Source: JAEVLT01 sp044598425
GTDB taxonomy: Bacteria; Bacillota; Bacilli; Bacillales; Cytobacillaceae
DNA length: 64,000 nt
Direction: 5' to 3'
Assembly: GCA_044598425.1 (NCBI GenBank)
Contig: CP172536.1
Location: 62,001 to 126,000 of the forward strand
Shown: positions 52,633 through 61,129 of the stretch, in pieces
How the letters are laid out: every line of letters begins with the position of its first letter
Position numbering within the stretch: the stretch's first letter is position 1
Notes under the pieces: model-generated
The model's input: the letters and a program-made list of their open reading frames with translations, nothing else
Database searches by the model: none
Told to the model about the DNA's origin: nothing
Made by a program: the position numbers and the translations under genes

Positions 52633-53301
52633 GTGTTTAAACGATTAAAAGAAGATCTGGAGGTTGTATTTGAACAGGATCCTGCTGCAAGGAGCTATTT
52701 TGAAGTCATCTTAACTTATTCGGGAGTGCATGCCATTTGGTCTCATCGTCTGGCACATGCGCTTTATAAACGAAAATTTTATTTTCTTGCCAGAGCGGTT
52801 TCACAAGTCAGCCGTTTTTTTACAGGCATTGAAATTCACCCAGGTGCTATAATAGGACGCCGGTTTTTTATCGACCATGGCATGGGGGTCGTAATTGGAG
52901 AAACATGTGAGATCGGCGACAATGTTACGGTTTTCCAAGGAGTTACCCTAGGGGGAACGGGAAAAGAAAAGGGAAAACGTCATCCAACGATTAAAGATAA
53001 TGCGTTAATCGCTACCGGGGCAAAAGTCCTAGGCTCCATTACCATTGGAGAAAATTCAAAAATTGGGGCGGGTTCTGTTGTTTTAAAAGATGTCCCGCCT
53101 AACTCGACGGTTGTAGGTGTTCCGGGTAAAGTAGTGGTTCAGGATGGCAGGCGGATTAAAAAAGATCTTAATCATTGTGATTTGCCTGACCCGATATCTG
53201 ACCGGTTTAAAGAACTGGAAGCAGAGGTTGAACGCCTAAAGCAGCAGATCGAACGCGTGAAAGTGGAAGGGAGTAAACAAAATGACTATACAACTTTATA
53301 A
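52633..53301 (+). CDS. cysE: Serine O-acetyltransferase
   Basis: The 222-aa enzyme makes O-acetylserine for CysK. It has an N-terminal helical domain and a left-handed beta-helix of hexapeptide repeats (from IDHGMGVVIGETCEIGDNV to IGAGSVVLKDVPP). The C-terminus is a short coiled-coil-like segment. The start is GTG 52633 after GGGGGAAGGG. The end overlaps cysS by 20 bases. It lies behind the Cys T-box. Confidence 0.95.
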   Translation: MFKRLKEDLEVVFEQDPAARSYFEVILTYSGVHAIWSHRLAHALYKRKFYFLARAVSQVSRFFTGIEIHPGAIIGRRFFIDHGMGVVIGETCEIGDNVTVFQGVTLGGTGKEKGKRHPTIKDNALIATGAKVLGSITIGENSKIGAGSVVLKDVPPNSTVVGVPGKVVVQDGRRIKKDLNHCDLPDPISDRFKELEAEVERLKQQIERVKVEGSKQNDYTTL

Positions 53302-54679
53302 TACATTAACGCGTAAAAAAGAAGAGTTTGTGCCGCTTGAAGAAGGAAAGGTAAAGATGTATGTGTGCGGTCCAACCGTCTATAATTATATCCATATTGG
53401 AAATGCCCGTCCGGCTATTGTCTTTGATACGGTTCGGCGTTATTTTGAATACAGAGGCTATGATGTTCAGTATGTGTCCAATTTTACAGATGTCGATGAT
53501 AAACTCATCCGGGCAGCAAAACAGCTTGGCGAAGATGTTCCAACCATTGCCGATCGCTTTGTGAAGGCTTATTTTGAAGATGTTTCAGCGTTAGGCTGCA
53601 ATAAAGCTGATGTTCACCCGCGTGTTATGGAGAATATGGACATCATTATTGAATTTATTCAACAATTGGTTGAAAAAGGCTATGCTTATGAGTCAGATGG
53701 AGATGTTTATTTCCGAACCCGGAAATTTAAAGGATATGGAAAGCTTTCTCATCAATCAATCGACGATTTGCAGGTTGGCGCCCGGATTGAAGTCGGGGAA
53801 AAGAAGCAAGATGATTTGGACTTTGCGTTATGGAAGGCAGCGAAGGAAGGAGAAATTTATTGGGAAAGCCCTTGGGGAATCGGCAGACCTGGTTGGCATA
53901 TTGAATGCTCGGCAATGGCTAAGAAATATCTCGGCGAAACGATCGATATCCATGCCGGCGGTCAAGATTTAACGTTTCCGCATCACGAGAATGAGATTGC
54001 CCAGTCAGAAGCGTTAACAGGCAAACCGTTTGCCCGCTATTGGCTGCATAACGGATACATTAACATTGACAATGAAAAAATGTCGAAATCGCTTGGTAAT
54101 TTTGTACTCGTTCACGATATTATTCAAAAGCATAATCCGCAAGTATTAAGATTCTTTATGCTCTCTGTGCATTATCGCAATCCCATTAACTACAGCGAGG
54201 AGTTATTGGAAAGCTCGAAAGCAGCTTACGAGCGGCTTACTACTTCGTATCAAAATTTAAAACACCGCCGGGCGGCAAGTACAAACTTAACGGATGATAA
54301 TCAAACATGGCTTGATAAAATCACTGATTTAAAAGAGCAATTTGTTAAAGAAATGGATGATGATTTTAACACAGCTAACGCCATTTCCGTTTTATTTGAT
54401 TTATCGAAGCTTGCGAACTATTATCTTTTGGAAAAAAATACAGCAGTGGAAGTCATCGATGCGTTCCTCAAAACAGTTGAAGAATTGTTCCAAGTTCTCG
54501 GATTGGCGCTTGAAAAAGAAGAAATGCTCGATGAAGAAATAGATGCGTTGATTGAAAAACGCAATCAAGCGCGCAAGGATCGCAACTTCCAATTATCCGA
54601 TCAAATTAGGGATCAGCTGAAAGAAATGAACATTATTTTAGAGGATACGCCGCAAGGCACAAGATGGAAAAGAGGCTAA
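53282..54679 (+). CDS. cysS: Cysteinyl-tRNA synthetase
   Basis: The 465-aa class I synthetase has HIGH as NYIHIGNARP, zinc ligands including MYVCGPTVYN and GWHIECSAM, and KMSKS at residues 266-270. It starts inside the end of cysE with GGAAGGGAG upstream. It is controlled by the same T-box. mrnC begins four bases after the stop. Confidence 0.97.
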   Translation: MTIQLYNTLTRKKEEFVPLEEGKVKMYVCGPTVYNYIHIGNARPAIVFDTVRRYFEYRGYDVQYVSNFTDVDDKLIRAAKQLGEDVPTIADRFVKAYFEDVSALGCNKADVHPRVMENMDIIIEFIQQLVEKGYAYESDGDVYFRTRKFKGYGKLSHQSIDDLQVGARIEVGEKKQDDLDFALWKAAKEGEIYWESPWGIGRPGWHIECSAMAKKYLGETIDIHAGGQDLTFPHHENEIAQSEALTGKPFARYWLHNGYINIDNEKMSKSLGNFVLVHDIIQKHNPQVLRFFMLSVHYRNPINYSEELLESSKAAYERLTTSYQNLKHRRAASTNLTDDNQTWLDKITDLKEQFVKEMDDDFNTANAISVLFDLSKLANYYLLEKNTAVEVIDAFLKTVEELFQVLGLALEKEEMLDEEIDALIEKRNQARKDRNFQLSDQIRDQLKEMNIILEDTPQGTRWKRG

Positions 54680-54683
54680 ATGG

Positions 54684-55109
54684 ATGCTTCAGTATGAACA
54701 AAATATTGATCCTAAACAGCTAAATAGTCTGGCGCTTGCTTATATGGGCGATGCGATATTTGAAACATATGTAAGGCGGCACCTTCTCCAAAGCGGGAAG
54801 GTGAGGCCAAACCAGCTTCACCGGGAAGGAACAAAATATGTTTCTGCCAAAGCACAGGCGAAAATCCTTTTCCGAATGCTCGATGATGCAGTTTTAACCA
54901 ATGAGGAGCTTGCCGTTGCCATGCGCGGGAGAAATGCAAAATCAGGTACGGTACCAAAAAACACGGATGTTCAAACCTATCGTTACAGCACGGCATTTGA
55001 AGCATTAATCGGATATTTGTATTTAGAAGGAGAAGATAAGCGACTGGAAGAGCTGATTCAAAAAGCTTTTTCATACGTCGATGACACAAAGGGAGGACTA
55101 CATGGATGA
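54684..55109 (+). CDS. mrnC: Mini-ribonuclease III
   Basis: The 141-aa protein is an RNase III catalytic domain without the double-stranded RNA-binding domain. It matures 23S rRNA ends in B. subtilis. The catalytic acid is Asp23 in LAYMGDAIFE. ATG 54684 is preferred; ATG 54680 is out of frame. It overlaps rlmB in an ATGA arrangement. Confidence 0.94.
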   Translation: MLQYEQNIDPKQLNSLALAYMGDAIFETYVRRHLLQSGKVRPNQLHREGTKYVSAKAQAKILFRMLDDAVLTNEELAVAMRGRNAKSGTVPKNTDVQTYRYSTAFEALIGYLYLEGEDKRLEELIQKAFSYVDDTKGGLHG

Positions 55110-55852
55110 GTCAGGATCAGGAATACATCATTGGGAAAAATCCGGTTATCGAAGCCCTTAAATCCGAGCGAGATATTAACAAAATCCTTGTTGCAGAAGG
55201 GTCACAGCGCGGACAAATGCAGCAAATCACCCAATTGGCAAAAGAAGCGAATGTACTTGTACAGTTTGTTCCCAAAAAGAAACTGGATCAGATTACCGAT
55301 GGCAACCATCAAGGGGTGCTTGCATATGTAGCTGCCTATCAATACGCGGAGCTCGATGACTTATTTAGCGCAGCTGAAAAGAAAAATGAACCGCCATTCT
55401 TTTTGCTGCTCGACGAGATTGAAGATCCTCATAATTTGGGGTCTATTATGAGAACAGCAGATGCGGTTGGGGCGCACGGCATAATCATTCCAAAGCGAAG
55501 AGCTGTCGGACTGACAGCAACGGTTGCAAAAGCCTCCACTGGTGCCATCGAATACATTCCTGTTGTGCGCGTTACAAACATGGCCAGAACAATTGATGAA
55601 TTAAAAGAGCGCGGGATCTGGATTGCCGGCACAGACGCAAAAGGGGAGGAAGACTATCGCCGCATTGATGGCAAACTTCCGCTTGGTCTTGTGATTGGGA
55701 GTGAAGGGAAAGGCATGGGCCGGCTGATTCGTGATAAATGCGATTTCCTGATAAAGCTGCCAATGGCGGGAAAGGTTACTTCTTTAAACGCTTCTGTTGC
55801 CGCAGCCTTACTGATGTATGAGGTCTATCGGAAGCGGCATCCGATTGAGTGA
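55106..55852 (+). CDS. rlmB: 23S rRNA 2'-O-methyltransferase RlmB (SpoU family)
   Basis: The 248-aa protein has an N-terminal substrate-binding domain (about 1-75) and a SPOUT domain with motif 1 LLDEIEDPHNLGSIMRTADA, motif 2 LVIGSEGKGMGRL and motif 3 LNASVAAALL. It methylates ribose in 23S rRNA (G2251 family). In B. subtilis this position is yacO. The start overlaps mrnC; the end is followed by rae1 with overlap at the GTGA if the upstream start is used. Confidence 0.92.
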   Translation: MSQDQEYIIGKNPVIEALKSERDINKILVAEGSQRGQMQQITQLAKEANVLVQFVPKKKLDQITDGNHQGVLAYVAAYQYAELDDLFSAAEKKNEPPFFLLLDEIEDPHNLGSIMRTADAVGAHGIIIPKRRAVGLTATVAKASTGAIEYIPVVRVTNMARTIDELKERGIWIAGTDAKGEEDYRRIDGKLPLGLVIGSEGKGMGRLIRDKCDFLIKLPMAGKVTSLNASVAAALLMYEVYRKRHPIE

Positions 55853-55857
55853 GCAAA

Positions 55858-56367
55858 ATGGATATTCTTCTTGTTGACGGTTATAACATTATTGGCGCCT
55901 GGCCTGAATTGAAGAAGTTAAAAGATAAGGATCTAGCAGCAGCACGTGACAAGCTGGTTGAAAAAATGGCGGAGTATCAAGCGTATTCAGGTTATCGGGT
56001 GATTGTTGTTTTTGATGCTTATTATGTGGAAGGAACGGCAAAAAAGTATAAAAACCATAAAGTAGAAGTGATTTTCACTGGAAAAAATGAAACAGCTGAC
56101 GAGCGAATTGAAAAAATGGCAATCAGTCTAAATAACCGAAAAACACAAATTCATGTGGCCACATCCGATTTAGCCGAACAATGGGCTATTTTTGGACAAG
56201 GGGCGTTGAGGATATCAGCTCGTGAACTATTAAATGAAATGAAGGCGATTGAAAAGGGAATTGAAAAAAAGGTGAAAAATATTCAGGAAGAAAAACCGAT
56301 TTCCAAAATATCAATTAGCCAAGAAGTGGCAGAAATTTTCGAAAAATGGCGCAGAGGTAAAAAGTAA
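55858..56367 (+). CDS. rae1: Ribosome-dependent endoribonuclease Rae1 (YacP)
   Basis: The 169-aa NYN/PIN-like nuclease has the acidic start MDILLVDGYNIIGAWPEL and VIVVFDAYYVEG. In B. subtilis Rae1 cleaves mRNA in the ribosomal A site. I chose ATG 55858 for agreement with the family N-terminus; GTG 55849 overlaps the rlmB stop and cannot be excluded, because neither has a strong ribosome-binding site. Confidence 0.9.
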   Translation: MDILLVDGYNIIGAWPELKKLKDKDLAAARDKLVEKMAEYQAYSGYRVIVVFDAYYVEGTAKKYKNHKVEVIFTGKNETADERIEKMAISLNNRKTQIHVATSDLAEQWAIFGQGALRISARELLNEMKAIEKGIEKKVKNIQEEKPISKISISQEVAEIFEKWRRGKK

Positions 56368-56370
56368 GCG

Positions 56371-56400
56371 TTGACGTTTAAAAATTTCCTACTGTATAAT
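56371..56400 (+). promoter_or_regulatory. Sigma A promoter of sigH
   Basis: TTGACG (56371-56376), an 18-base spacer and perfect TATAAT (56395-56400). In B. subtilis the sigH promoter is repressed by AbrB; no AbrB site can be recognised by eye. Confidence 0.85.
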
Positions 56401-56437
56401 ATTTCTAACTATGCTGTTCGGTAAGGGAGGGAACCTA

Positions 56438-57088
56438 GTGAGTACAGACTTCGGAATCACCTTCAATGAGCACTATGCAGCGCTTGAGGATGAGGAAATT
56501 GTTGAGTTTGTTCATAAAGGTGAAAGTGAAGCATTGGACTACTTAATTCATAAATATCGGAATTTTGTGCGTGCAAAGGCTAGATCTTATTTTTTAATTG
56601 GAGCCGACAAAGAAGATATTGTGCAAGAAGGTATGATTGGTCTGTATAAGGCGATTCGTGATTTTCGGGAGGACAAGCTCACTTCCTTTAAGGCTTTCGC
56701 AGAGCTGTGCATTACCAGGCAAATTATCACCGCGATTAAAACAGCTACAAGGCAAAAGCATATCCCTTTAAACTCCTACGTTTCTTTGGACAAACCAATT
56801 TACGATGAAGAGTCTGACCGGACATTGATGGATATCCTGTCCGGTGCAAAGGTTCTCGATCCTGAAGAATTAATTATCAATCAAGAGGAATTTGACCATA
56901 TTGAAGTAAAGATGACTGAATTATTGAGCGACTTGGAACGGAAAGTGTTAACGCTTTATTTGGATGGACAATCGTATCAGGAGATTTCTGAGGAATTAAA
57001 TCGTCATGTTAAATCGATTGACAATGCCCTGCAGCGCGTCAAACGTAAACTCGAAAGATATCTCGAAACCCGGGAGTTTTCTCATTAA
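56438..57088 (+). CDS. sigH: RNA polymerase sigma-H factor
   Basis: The 216-aa sigma-70 family protein directs early sporulation and competence-related genes. It shows region 2 (KYRNFVRAKARSYFLIGADK, DIVQEGMIGLYKAIRDF) and region 4 (LDGQSYQEISEELNRHVKSI). The GTG at 56438 has GGGAGG (56425-56430) 7 bases upstream; the in-frame ATG at 56411 lies before that site and is rejected. Confidence 0.96.
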   Translation: MSTDFGITFNEHYAALEDEEIVEFVHKGESEALDYLIHKYRNFVRAKARSYFLIGADKEDIVQEGMIGLYKAIRDFREDKLTSFKAFAELCITRQIITAIKTATRQKHIPLNSYVSLDKPIYDEESDRTLMDILSGAKVLDPEELIINQEEFDHIEVKMTELLSDLERKVLTLYLDGQSYQEISEELNRHVKSIDNALQRVKRKLERYLETREFSH

Positions 57089-57203
57089 AAAACTGATGGA
57101 TTCAAAGTGGAAAAGCCCAGTGGCGCAACTAGTGCGGCAGCCCTGTGCTAATTGCACGATTGCTTTAAGTTTGTCATTTATATGAAGACTCTCGTAGTAA
57201 TCA

Positions 57204-57232
57204 TTGACATTAATTAGGTGCCATGGTACATT
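57204..57232 (+). promoter_or_regulatory. Sigma A promoter before rpmG2-secE
   Basis: Perfect TTGACA (57204-57209), a 17-base spacer and TACATT (57227-57232), about 35 bases before the L33 gene. Confidence 0.75.
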
Positions 57233-57272
57233 TTTAAGGACATTAAGGATGAATAGCAGCAGGTGTGAAAAA

Positions 57273-57419
57273 ATGAGCACAAAAATAATCTTAGCTTGTG
57301 AAAAGTGCGGTTCAAGGAATTATACAACAACTAGGAAAAAGTCACAAACAGAACGATTAGAATTAAAGAAATTTTGTAAGGCGTGTGGCATGCAAACGAC
57401 TCACCGCCAGACGAAATAA
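57273..57419 (+). CDS. rpmGB: 50S ribosomal protein L33 (zinc form)
   Basis: The 48-aa protein is MSTKIILACEKCGSRNY... with C9/C12 and C36/C39 (FCKACGM) as a four-cysteine zinc ribbon, so it is a C+ form. AGGTGTG precedes ATG 57273. It is followed by secE after 47 bases. Confidence 0.93.
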   Translation: MSTKIILACEKCGSRNYTTTRKKSQTERLELKKFCKACGMQTTHRQTK

Positions 57420-57466
57420 ATTTAAATACAATACAGTTTGCTATTCCGATAGTTGGAGGTTACAGA

Positions 57467-57649
57467 ATGCAGCGCATTACGAAGTTTTTTAGCGACATTG
57501 CCCGTGAAATGAGGAAGGTCAGCTGGCCAAAACGCGGTGAAATGACTCGTTATACCATTACAGTGTTAACAACTGTCGTATTCTTTTCACTATTCTTTGC
57601 TGTTTTGGATTTAGGGATTTCAAAATTGATTCGTTTAATTCTTGAATAA
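57467..57649 (+). CDS. secE: Preprotein translocase subunit SecE
   Basis: The 60-aa protein has the conserved amphipathic segment EMRKVSWPKRGEM and one membrane helix (about 30-52). It is an essential part of SecYEG. TTGGAGGT precedes ATG 57467, and the longer in-frame start at 57383 is not supported. Confidence 0.95.
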   Translation: MQRITKFFSDIAREMRKVSWPKRGEMTRYTITVLTTVVFFSLFFAVLDLGISKLIRLILE

Positions 57650-57666
57650 CAATCGGTACTTTATGG

Positions 57667-57723
57667 TATAATGGTAGACAATACAGGAAATTTTATGTAA
57701 AGCCCGGATAACGGGTTTTTTCA
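57667..57723 (+). promoter_or_regulatory. nusG leader: TATAAT followed by short attenuator hairpin
   Basis: TATAAT (57667-57672) lies 30 bases before the hairpin AAGCCCG / CGGGTTT (57700-57717), followed by T residues. It may be a promoter with an early terminator, or a processing point between secE and nusG. The -35 is poor. Confidence 0.45.
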
Positions 57724-57797
57724 TTTGGTCAAAAACGAGTAAATGGAAGAAGAAAATGATCAAAACTTAGGGAGGGACGGACGATAAGTCCTCTTGA

Positions 57798-58331
57798 ATG
57801 GAAAAAAATTGGTATGTTGTGCACACGTACTCCGGTTACGAAAACAAAGTAAAAGCCAATCTGGAGAAGCGCGTGGAATCAATGGGAATGGCGGATAAAA
57901 TTTTTCGGGTGATTGTTCCTGAGGAAGAAGAAACCGATATAAAAAACGGAAAGAAAAAAGTCGTGAAGCGCAAAGTTTTCCCAGGTTACGTCTTGGTGGA
58001 ACTTGTGATGACCGATGATTCGTGGTATGTCGTTCGGAATACTCCAGGTGTTACCGGATTTGTTGGTTCTGCGGGATCCGGTTCAAAACCAACTCCGCTG
58101 CTTCCTGAAGAAGTAGGCGTGATTTTGAAGCGCATGGGTGTTGAGGAGAAACGGGTGGATGTTGACTATGAACCTGGAGAGACAGTTAAAGTGACAACAG
58201 GTCCATTTGCGAACTTTACAGGGATAATTGAAGAAATGGATAAAGATAAGGCAAAGTTAAAAGTCCTTGTGAACATGTTTGGACGAGATACTCCGGTTGA
58301 ACTAGATTTCACACAGATTGATAAATTATAA
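57798..58331 (+). CDS. nusG: Transcription antitermination/pausing factor NusG
   Basis: The 177-aa protein has the NGN domain (about 1-110, WYVVHTYSGYENKV) and a C-terminal KOW domain (GPFANFTGIIEEMDKDKAK). In B. subtilis it promotes RNA polymerase pausing. The ribosome-binding sequence AGGGAGGGACGG ends 17 bases before ATG 57798, which is unusually far. No better in-frame start exists. Confidence 0.95.
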   Translation: MEKNWYVVHTYSGYENKVKANLEKRVESMGMADKIFRVIVPEEEETDIKNGKKKVVKRKVFPGYVLVELVMTDDSWYVVRNTPGVTGFVGSAGSGSKPTPLLPEEVGVILKRMGVEEKRVDVDYEPGETVKVTTGPFANFTGIIEEMDKDKAKLKVLVNMFGRDTPVELDFTQIDKL

Positions 58332-58335
58332 AAGA

Positions 58336-58375
58336 TAAAAGAAAAGCGGAAACGCCCGTTGGAACTGGACAGTGG
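58336..58375 (-). repeat. Possible end-fusion remnant of the REP-like repeat
   Basis: Read on the reverse strand, CTGTCCAGTTCC and TTTCCGCTTTTC resemble the two ends of the element at 22326-22545 without its centre. Weak similarity only. Confidence 0.35.
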
Positions 58376-58520
58376 TCTATTACAAAGAAAAATAATCTGA
58401 TATGGCAAAATAACTTGAAATCAATCACAAAAAATGTTAATATTTCATAGGTCAGTATGTCTCGGAGTGAGACAAGACATTTTGTCAAGTTCTTTATTTT
58501 ATATAAAGACATGAGCCTTG

Positions 58521-58574
58521 AGTGGGAGGGTGAATCCCTATTACCACATCACGGACTTTAAGGAGGTGTGTCTC
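58521..58574 (+). promoter_or_regulatory. rplK leader with GTGGGAGG...ACCAC stem
   Basis: GTGGGAGG pairs its GTGG with CCAC of TTACCAC about 20 bases later, and AGGAGGTG (58561-58568) serves rplK. A similar arrangement precedes rplA (GTGGGAGG near 59116, AACCAC near 59136, AAGGAGG). Confidence 0.5.
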
Positions 58575-59000
58575 GTGGCTAAAAAAGTAATTAAGGTTGT
58601 TAAATTGCAAATCCCTGCTGGTAAAGCAAACCCAGCGCCGCCAGTTGGACCTGCTCTTGGTCAAGCCGGGGTTAATATCATGGGATTCTGTAAAGAGTTT
58701 AACGCTCGTACAGCAGATCAAGCTGGATTAATTATTCCTGTTGAAATTACGGTTTTTGAAGACCGTTCATTTACATTTATTACGAAAACTCCTCCTGCTG
58801 CCGTTCTTCTAAAAGTAGCAGCCGGAATTCAGTCTGGTTCAGGCCAGCCTAACCGTAATAAAGTAGCAACAGTAAAGCGTGATAAAGTACGCGAGATTGC
58901 GGAACAAAAGATGCCTGATCTTAACGCAGCCAGCGTCGAAGCGGCAATGCGCATGGTTGAAGGTACTGCACGCAGCATGGGAATCGTTATCGAAGATTAA
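58575..59000 (+). CDS. rplK: 50S ribosomal protein L11
   Basis: The 141-aa protein has the L11 N-terminal domain (QIPAGKANPAPPVGPALGQA) and the rRNA-binding C-terminal domain. GTG 58575 follows AGGAGGTG at a correct distance and gives VAKKVIKVVKLQ; the longer in-frame ORF start at 58518 is an artefact. It binds the 23S GTPase centre and is needed for RelA activation. Confidence 0.96.
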   Translation: MAKKVIKVVKLQIPAGKANPAPPVGPALGQAGVNIMGFCKEFNARTADQAGLIIPVEITVFEDRSFTFITKTPPAAVLLKVAAGIQSGSGQPNRNKVATVKRDKVREIAEQKMPDLNAASVEAAMRMVEGTARSMGIVIED

Positions 59001-59030
59001 TCCATGCAAAACTGTTAGGATGTAACTGGG

Positions 59031-59068
59031 AGGTTGCGAAGCTGATCTTGTTCACTCGCAACCTTTAT
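59031..59068 (+). terminator. Hairpin between rplK and rplA (attenuator or processing site)
   Basis: AGGTTGCGA (59031-59039) / TCGCAACCT (59055-59063) followed by TTATT. The T-run is short, so termination is probably partial. Confidence 0.55.
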
Positions 59069-59161
59069 TCTGTCTAGCTTCGGGTGTCTGAATTCAGGTG
59101 CTCTCTGTTTTGTCGTGGGAGGTTATTCCGCTAAAACCACAATCAAGGAGGAAAATTTATA

Positions 59162-59860
59162 ATGGCTAAAAAAGGCAAGAAGTATGTAGAAGCTGTAAAG
59201 CTGATTGACCGTACAAAGGCTTACCCAATTGCAGAAGCAATTGACCTTGTGAAAAAAACCAATTTCACAAAATTTGATGCAACCGTTGAGGTAGCTTTTC
59301 GTCTAGGAGTAGATCCGAAGAAAGCGGATCAGCAAATCCGCGGCGCGGTTGTTCTTCCAAATGGAACAGGCAAAACTCAGCGCGTATTAGTATTTGCGAA
59401 GGGCGAGAAAGTAAAAGAAGCGGAAGCAGCGGGCGCTGACTTTGTTGGTGACGCAGAGTACATCAACAAAATTCAGCAAGGCTGGTTTGAATTTGATGTC
59501 ATCGTTGCAACACCTGACATGATGGGTGAAGTTGGTAAGCTTGGCCGAGTATTAGGACCTAAAGGCTTAATGCCAAACCCTAAAACAGGCACTGTAACAT
59601 TTGATGTTGCAAGAGCTGTCAATGAAATCAAAGCCGGTAAAGTTGAATACCGTGTTGACAAAGCTGGAAATATCCATGTTCCAATTGGTAAAGCTTCGTT
59701 TGAAGATCAAAAACTTATTGAAAACTTCAACACGATTTTCGATACAATGCTGAAAGTGAAGCCATCTGCTGCGAAGGGCACATACATGAAGAACGTTACG
59801 ATTACTTCAACAATGGGACCTGGCGTCAAAGTAGATCCTTCATCAGTTGCTGCGAGATAA
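59162..59860 (+). CDS. rplA: 50S ribosomal protein L1
   Basis: The 232-aa protein contains the family signature (GKLGRVLGPKGLMPNPKTG) and the rRNA-binding N/C-terminal domain. AAGGAGG precedes ATG 59162. L1 is an autoregulatory protein in many bacteria. Confidence 0.97.
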   Translation: MAKKGKKYVEAVKLIDRTKAYPIAEAIDLVKKTNFTKFDATVEVAFRLGVDPKKADQQIRGAVVLPNGTGKTQRVLVFAKGEKVKEAEAAGADFVGDAEYINKIQQGWFEFDVIVATPDMMGEVGKLGRVLGPKGLMPNPKTGTVTFDVARAVNEIKAGKVEYRVDKAGNIHVPIGKASFEDQKLIENFNTIFDTMLKVKPSAAKGTYMKNVTITSTMGPGVKVDPSSVAAR

Positions 59861-59867
59861 TTCGTTG

Positions 59868-59896
59868 TTGACAAACAAAAAGTTTTTTTATATAAT
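59868..59896 (+). promoter_or_regulatory. Sigma A promoter of rplJL
   Basis: Perfect TTGACA (59868-59873), a 17-base spacer and perfect TATAAT (59891-59896). Confidence 0.9.
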
Positions 59897-59924
59897 ACTT
59901 TTTGTTGTTTGAAATAATATAACA

Positions 59925-60055
59925 TTTGTACCGTAGACAGCAGGGGCATTCATGCTTAATATCCTGCCGAGGTAATACGATAGATTGCTGTATGTTAGAC
60001 AGCTATTGTATACTGCCTCCATGTCTAAAATTGATGTGGAGGTTTTTATTTGCTT
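59925..60055 (+). promoter_or_regulatory. L10 leader RNA with attenuator
   Basis: The leader between the promoter and rplJ matches the known L10(L12) leader in position and form: a GTAGACAGCAGGGGC ... CCTGCCGAGGTAATACGATA segment typical of the L10-binding kink, then a terminator CCTCCAT / ATGTGGAGG (60016-60042) with TTTTT. Excess L10-L12 complex is expected to cause early termination. Confidence 0.85.
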
Positions 60056-60090
60056 GGTATGAATGTAGACAATCTACAGGAGGTGTAAAA

Positions 60091-60591
60091 ATGAGCAGCG
60101 TAATCGAACAAAAGAAACAAATCGTAGACGAAATTGCTGAAAAGCTAAAAAACAGCAAATCAACGATTGTAGTTGACTATCGCGGACTAACGGTTGGTGA
60201 AGTGACTGAACTTCGTAAACAACTTCGCGAAGCAGGCATCGATTTCAAAGTTTACAAAAACTCAATGGCTCGCCGTGCGGCTGATGCTGCTGAACTTTCA
60301 GGTTTGAACAAAGCATTAACAGGTCCGAACGCTATTGCGTTCAGTAATGAAGATGTGGTCGCTCCGGCGAAAATCTTAAATGATTTTGCGAAAAAGAATG
60401 AAGCACTTGAACTTAAAGCGGGTGTAATTGAAGGGAACATCGCCACAGTTGAAGAAATTAAAGCTCTTGCTGAACTACCTTCACGCGAAGGCTTGCTTTC
60501 TATGTTACTCAGCGTCCTTCAAGCTCCAATCCGCAATCTTGCTCTTGCAACAAAAGCGGTGGCAAACCAAAAAGAAGAACAAGGCGCGTAA
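60091..60591 (+). CDS. rplJ: 50S ribosomal protein L10
   Basis: The 166-aa protein anchors the L7/L12 stalk. Conserved DYRGLTVGEVTELRKQLREA and SRKGLLSML-like (SREGLLSMLL) motifs are seen. ATG 60091 follows AGGAGGTG; the longer ORF start at 59926 lies inside the leader and is rejected. Confidence 0.97.
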   Translation: MSSVIEQKKQIVDEIAEKLKNSKSTIVVDYRGLTVGEVTELRKQLREAGIDFKVYKNSMARRAADAAELSGLNKALTGPNAIAFSNEDVVAPAKILNDFAKKNEALELKAGVIEGNIATVEEIKALAELPSREGLLSMLLSVLQAPIRNLALATKAVANQKEEQGA

Positions 60592-60646
60592 GCTAATTCA
60601 ACCGTTTAACCAATAAATGAACCAAAACTAAGGAGGAAATTTAATC

Positions 60647-61009
60647 ATGACAAAAGAACAAATCATTGAAGCAGTTAAAAACATGACTGTTTTAGAACTA
60701 AATGACTTAGTAAAAGCAATCGAAGAAGAGTTCGGCGTAACTGCTGCTGCTCCTGTTGCAATGGTAGGTGGAGCTGGTGCAGCTGCTGCTGATGAAAAAA
60801 CAGAATTTGATGTAATCCTTGCTGGCGCTGGCGACCAAAAAATCAAAGTTATCAAAGTTGTTCGTGAAATCACTGGTCTTGGACTTAAAGAAGCAAAAGA
60901 TCTTGTTGACAACACTCCTAAACCTCTTAAAGAAGGTATTTCTAAAGAAGAAGCTGAAGAAATCAAAGGCAAACTTGAAGAAGTTGGAGCTAACGTTGAA
61001 GTTAAGTAA
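60647..61009 (+). CDS. rplL: 50S ribosomal protein L7/L12
   Basis: The 120-aa stalk protein has an N-terminal dimerisation domain (1-32), an Ala/Gly/Val hinge (about 33-52), and a C-terminal factor-binding domain (GLGLKEAKDLVDNTPKP). AAGGAGG precedes ATG 60647. The transcript ends in a terminator. Confidence 0.97.
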   Translation: MTKEQIIEAVKNMTVLELNDLVKAIEEEFGVTAAAPVAMVGGAGAAAADEKTEFDVILAGAGDQKIKVIKVVREITGLGLKEAKDLVDNTPKPLKEGISKEEAEEIKGKLEEVGANVEVK

Positions 61010-61020
61010 TCAATTTCCAA

Positions 61021-61050
61021 AAAAGCTCGCTGTTTAAGCGGGCTTTTTTG
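61021..61050 (+). terminator. Terminator after rplL
   Basis: AAAGCTCGC / GCGGGCTTT with a TGTTTAA loop, then a T-run. Confidence 0.85.
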
Positions 61051-61129
61051 GCTATACAAAAGTAAAGTAAGGCAGAACCACTAGATGAATCCCTCGTTAT
61101 TCTTCATTATTCTCTGCAGGAGGCGGATT

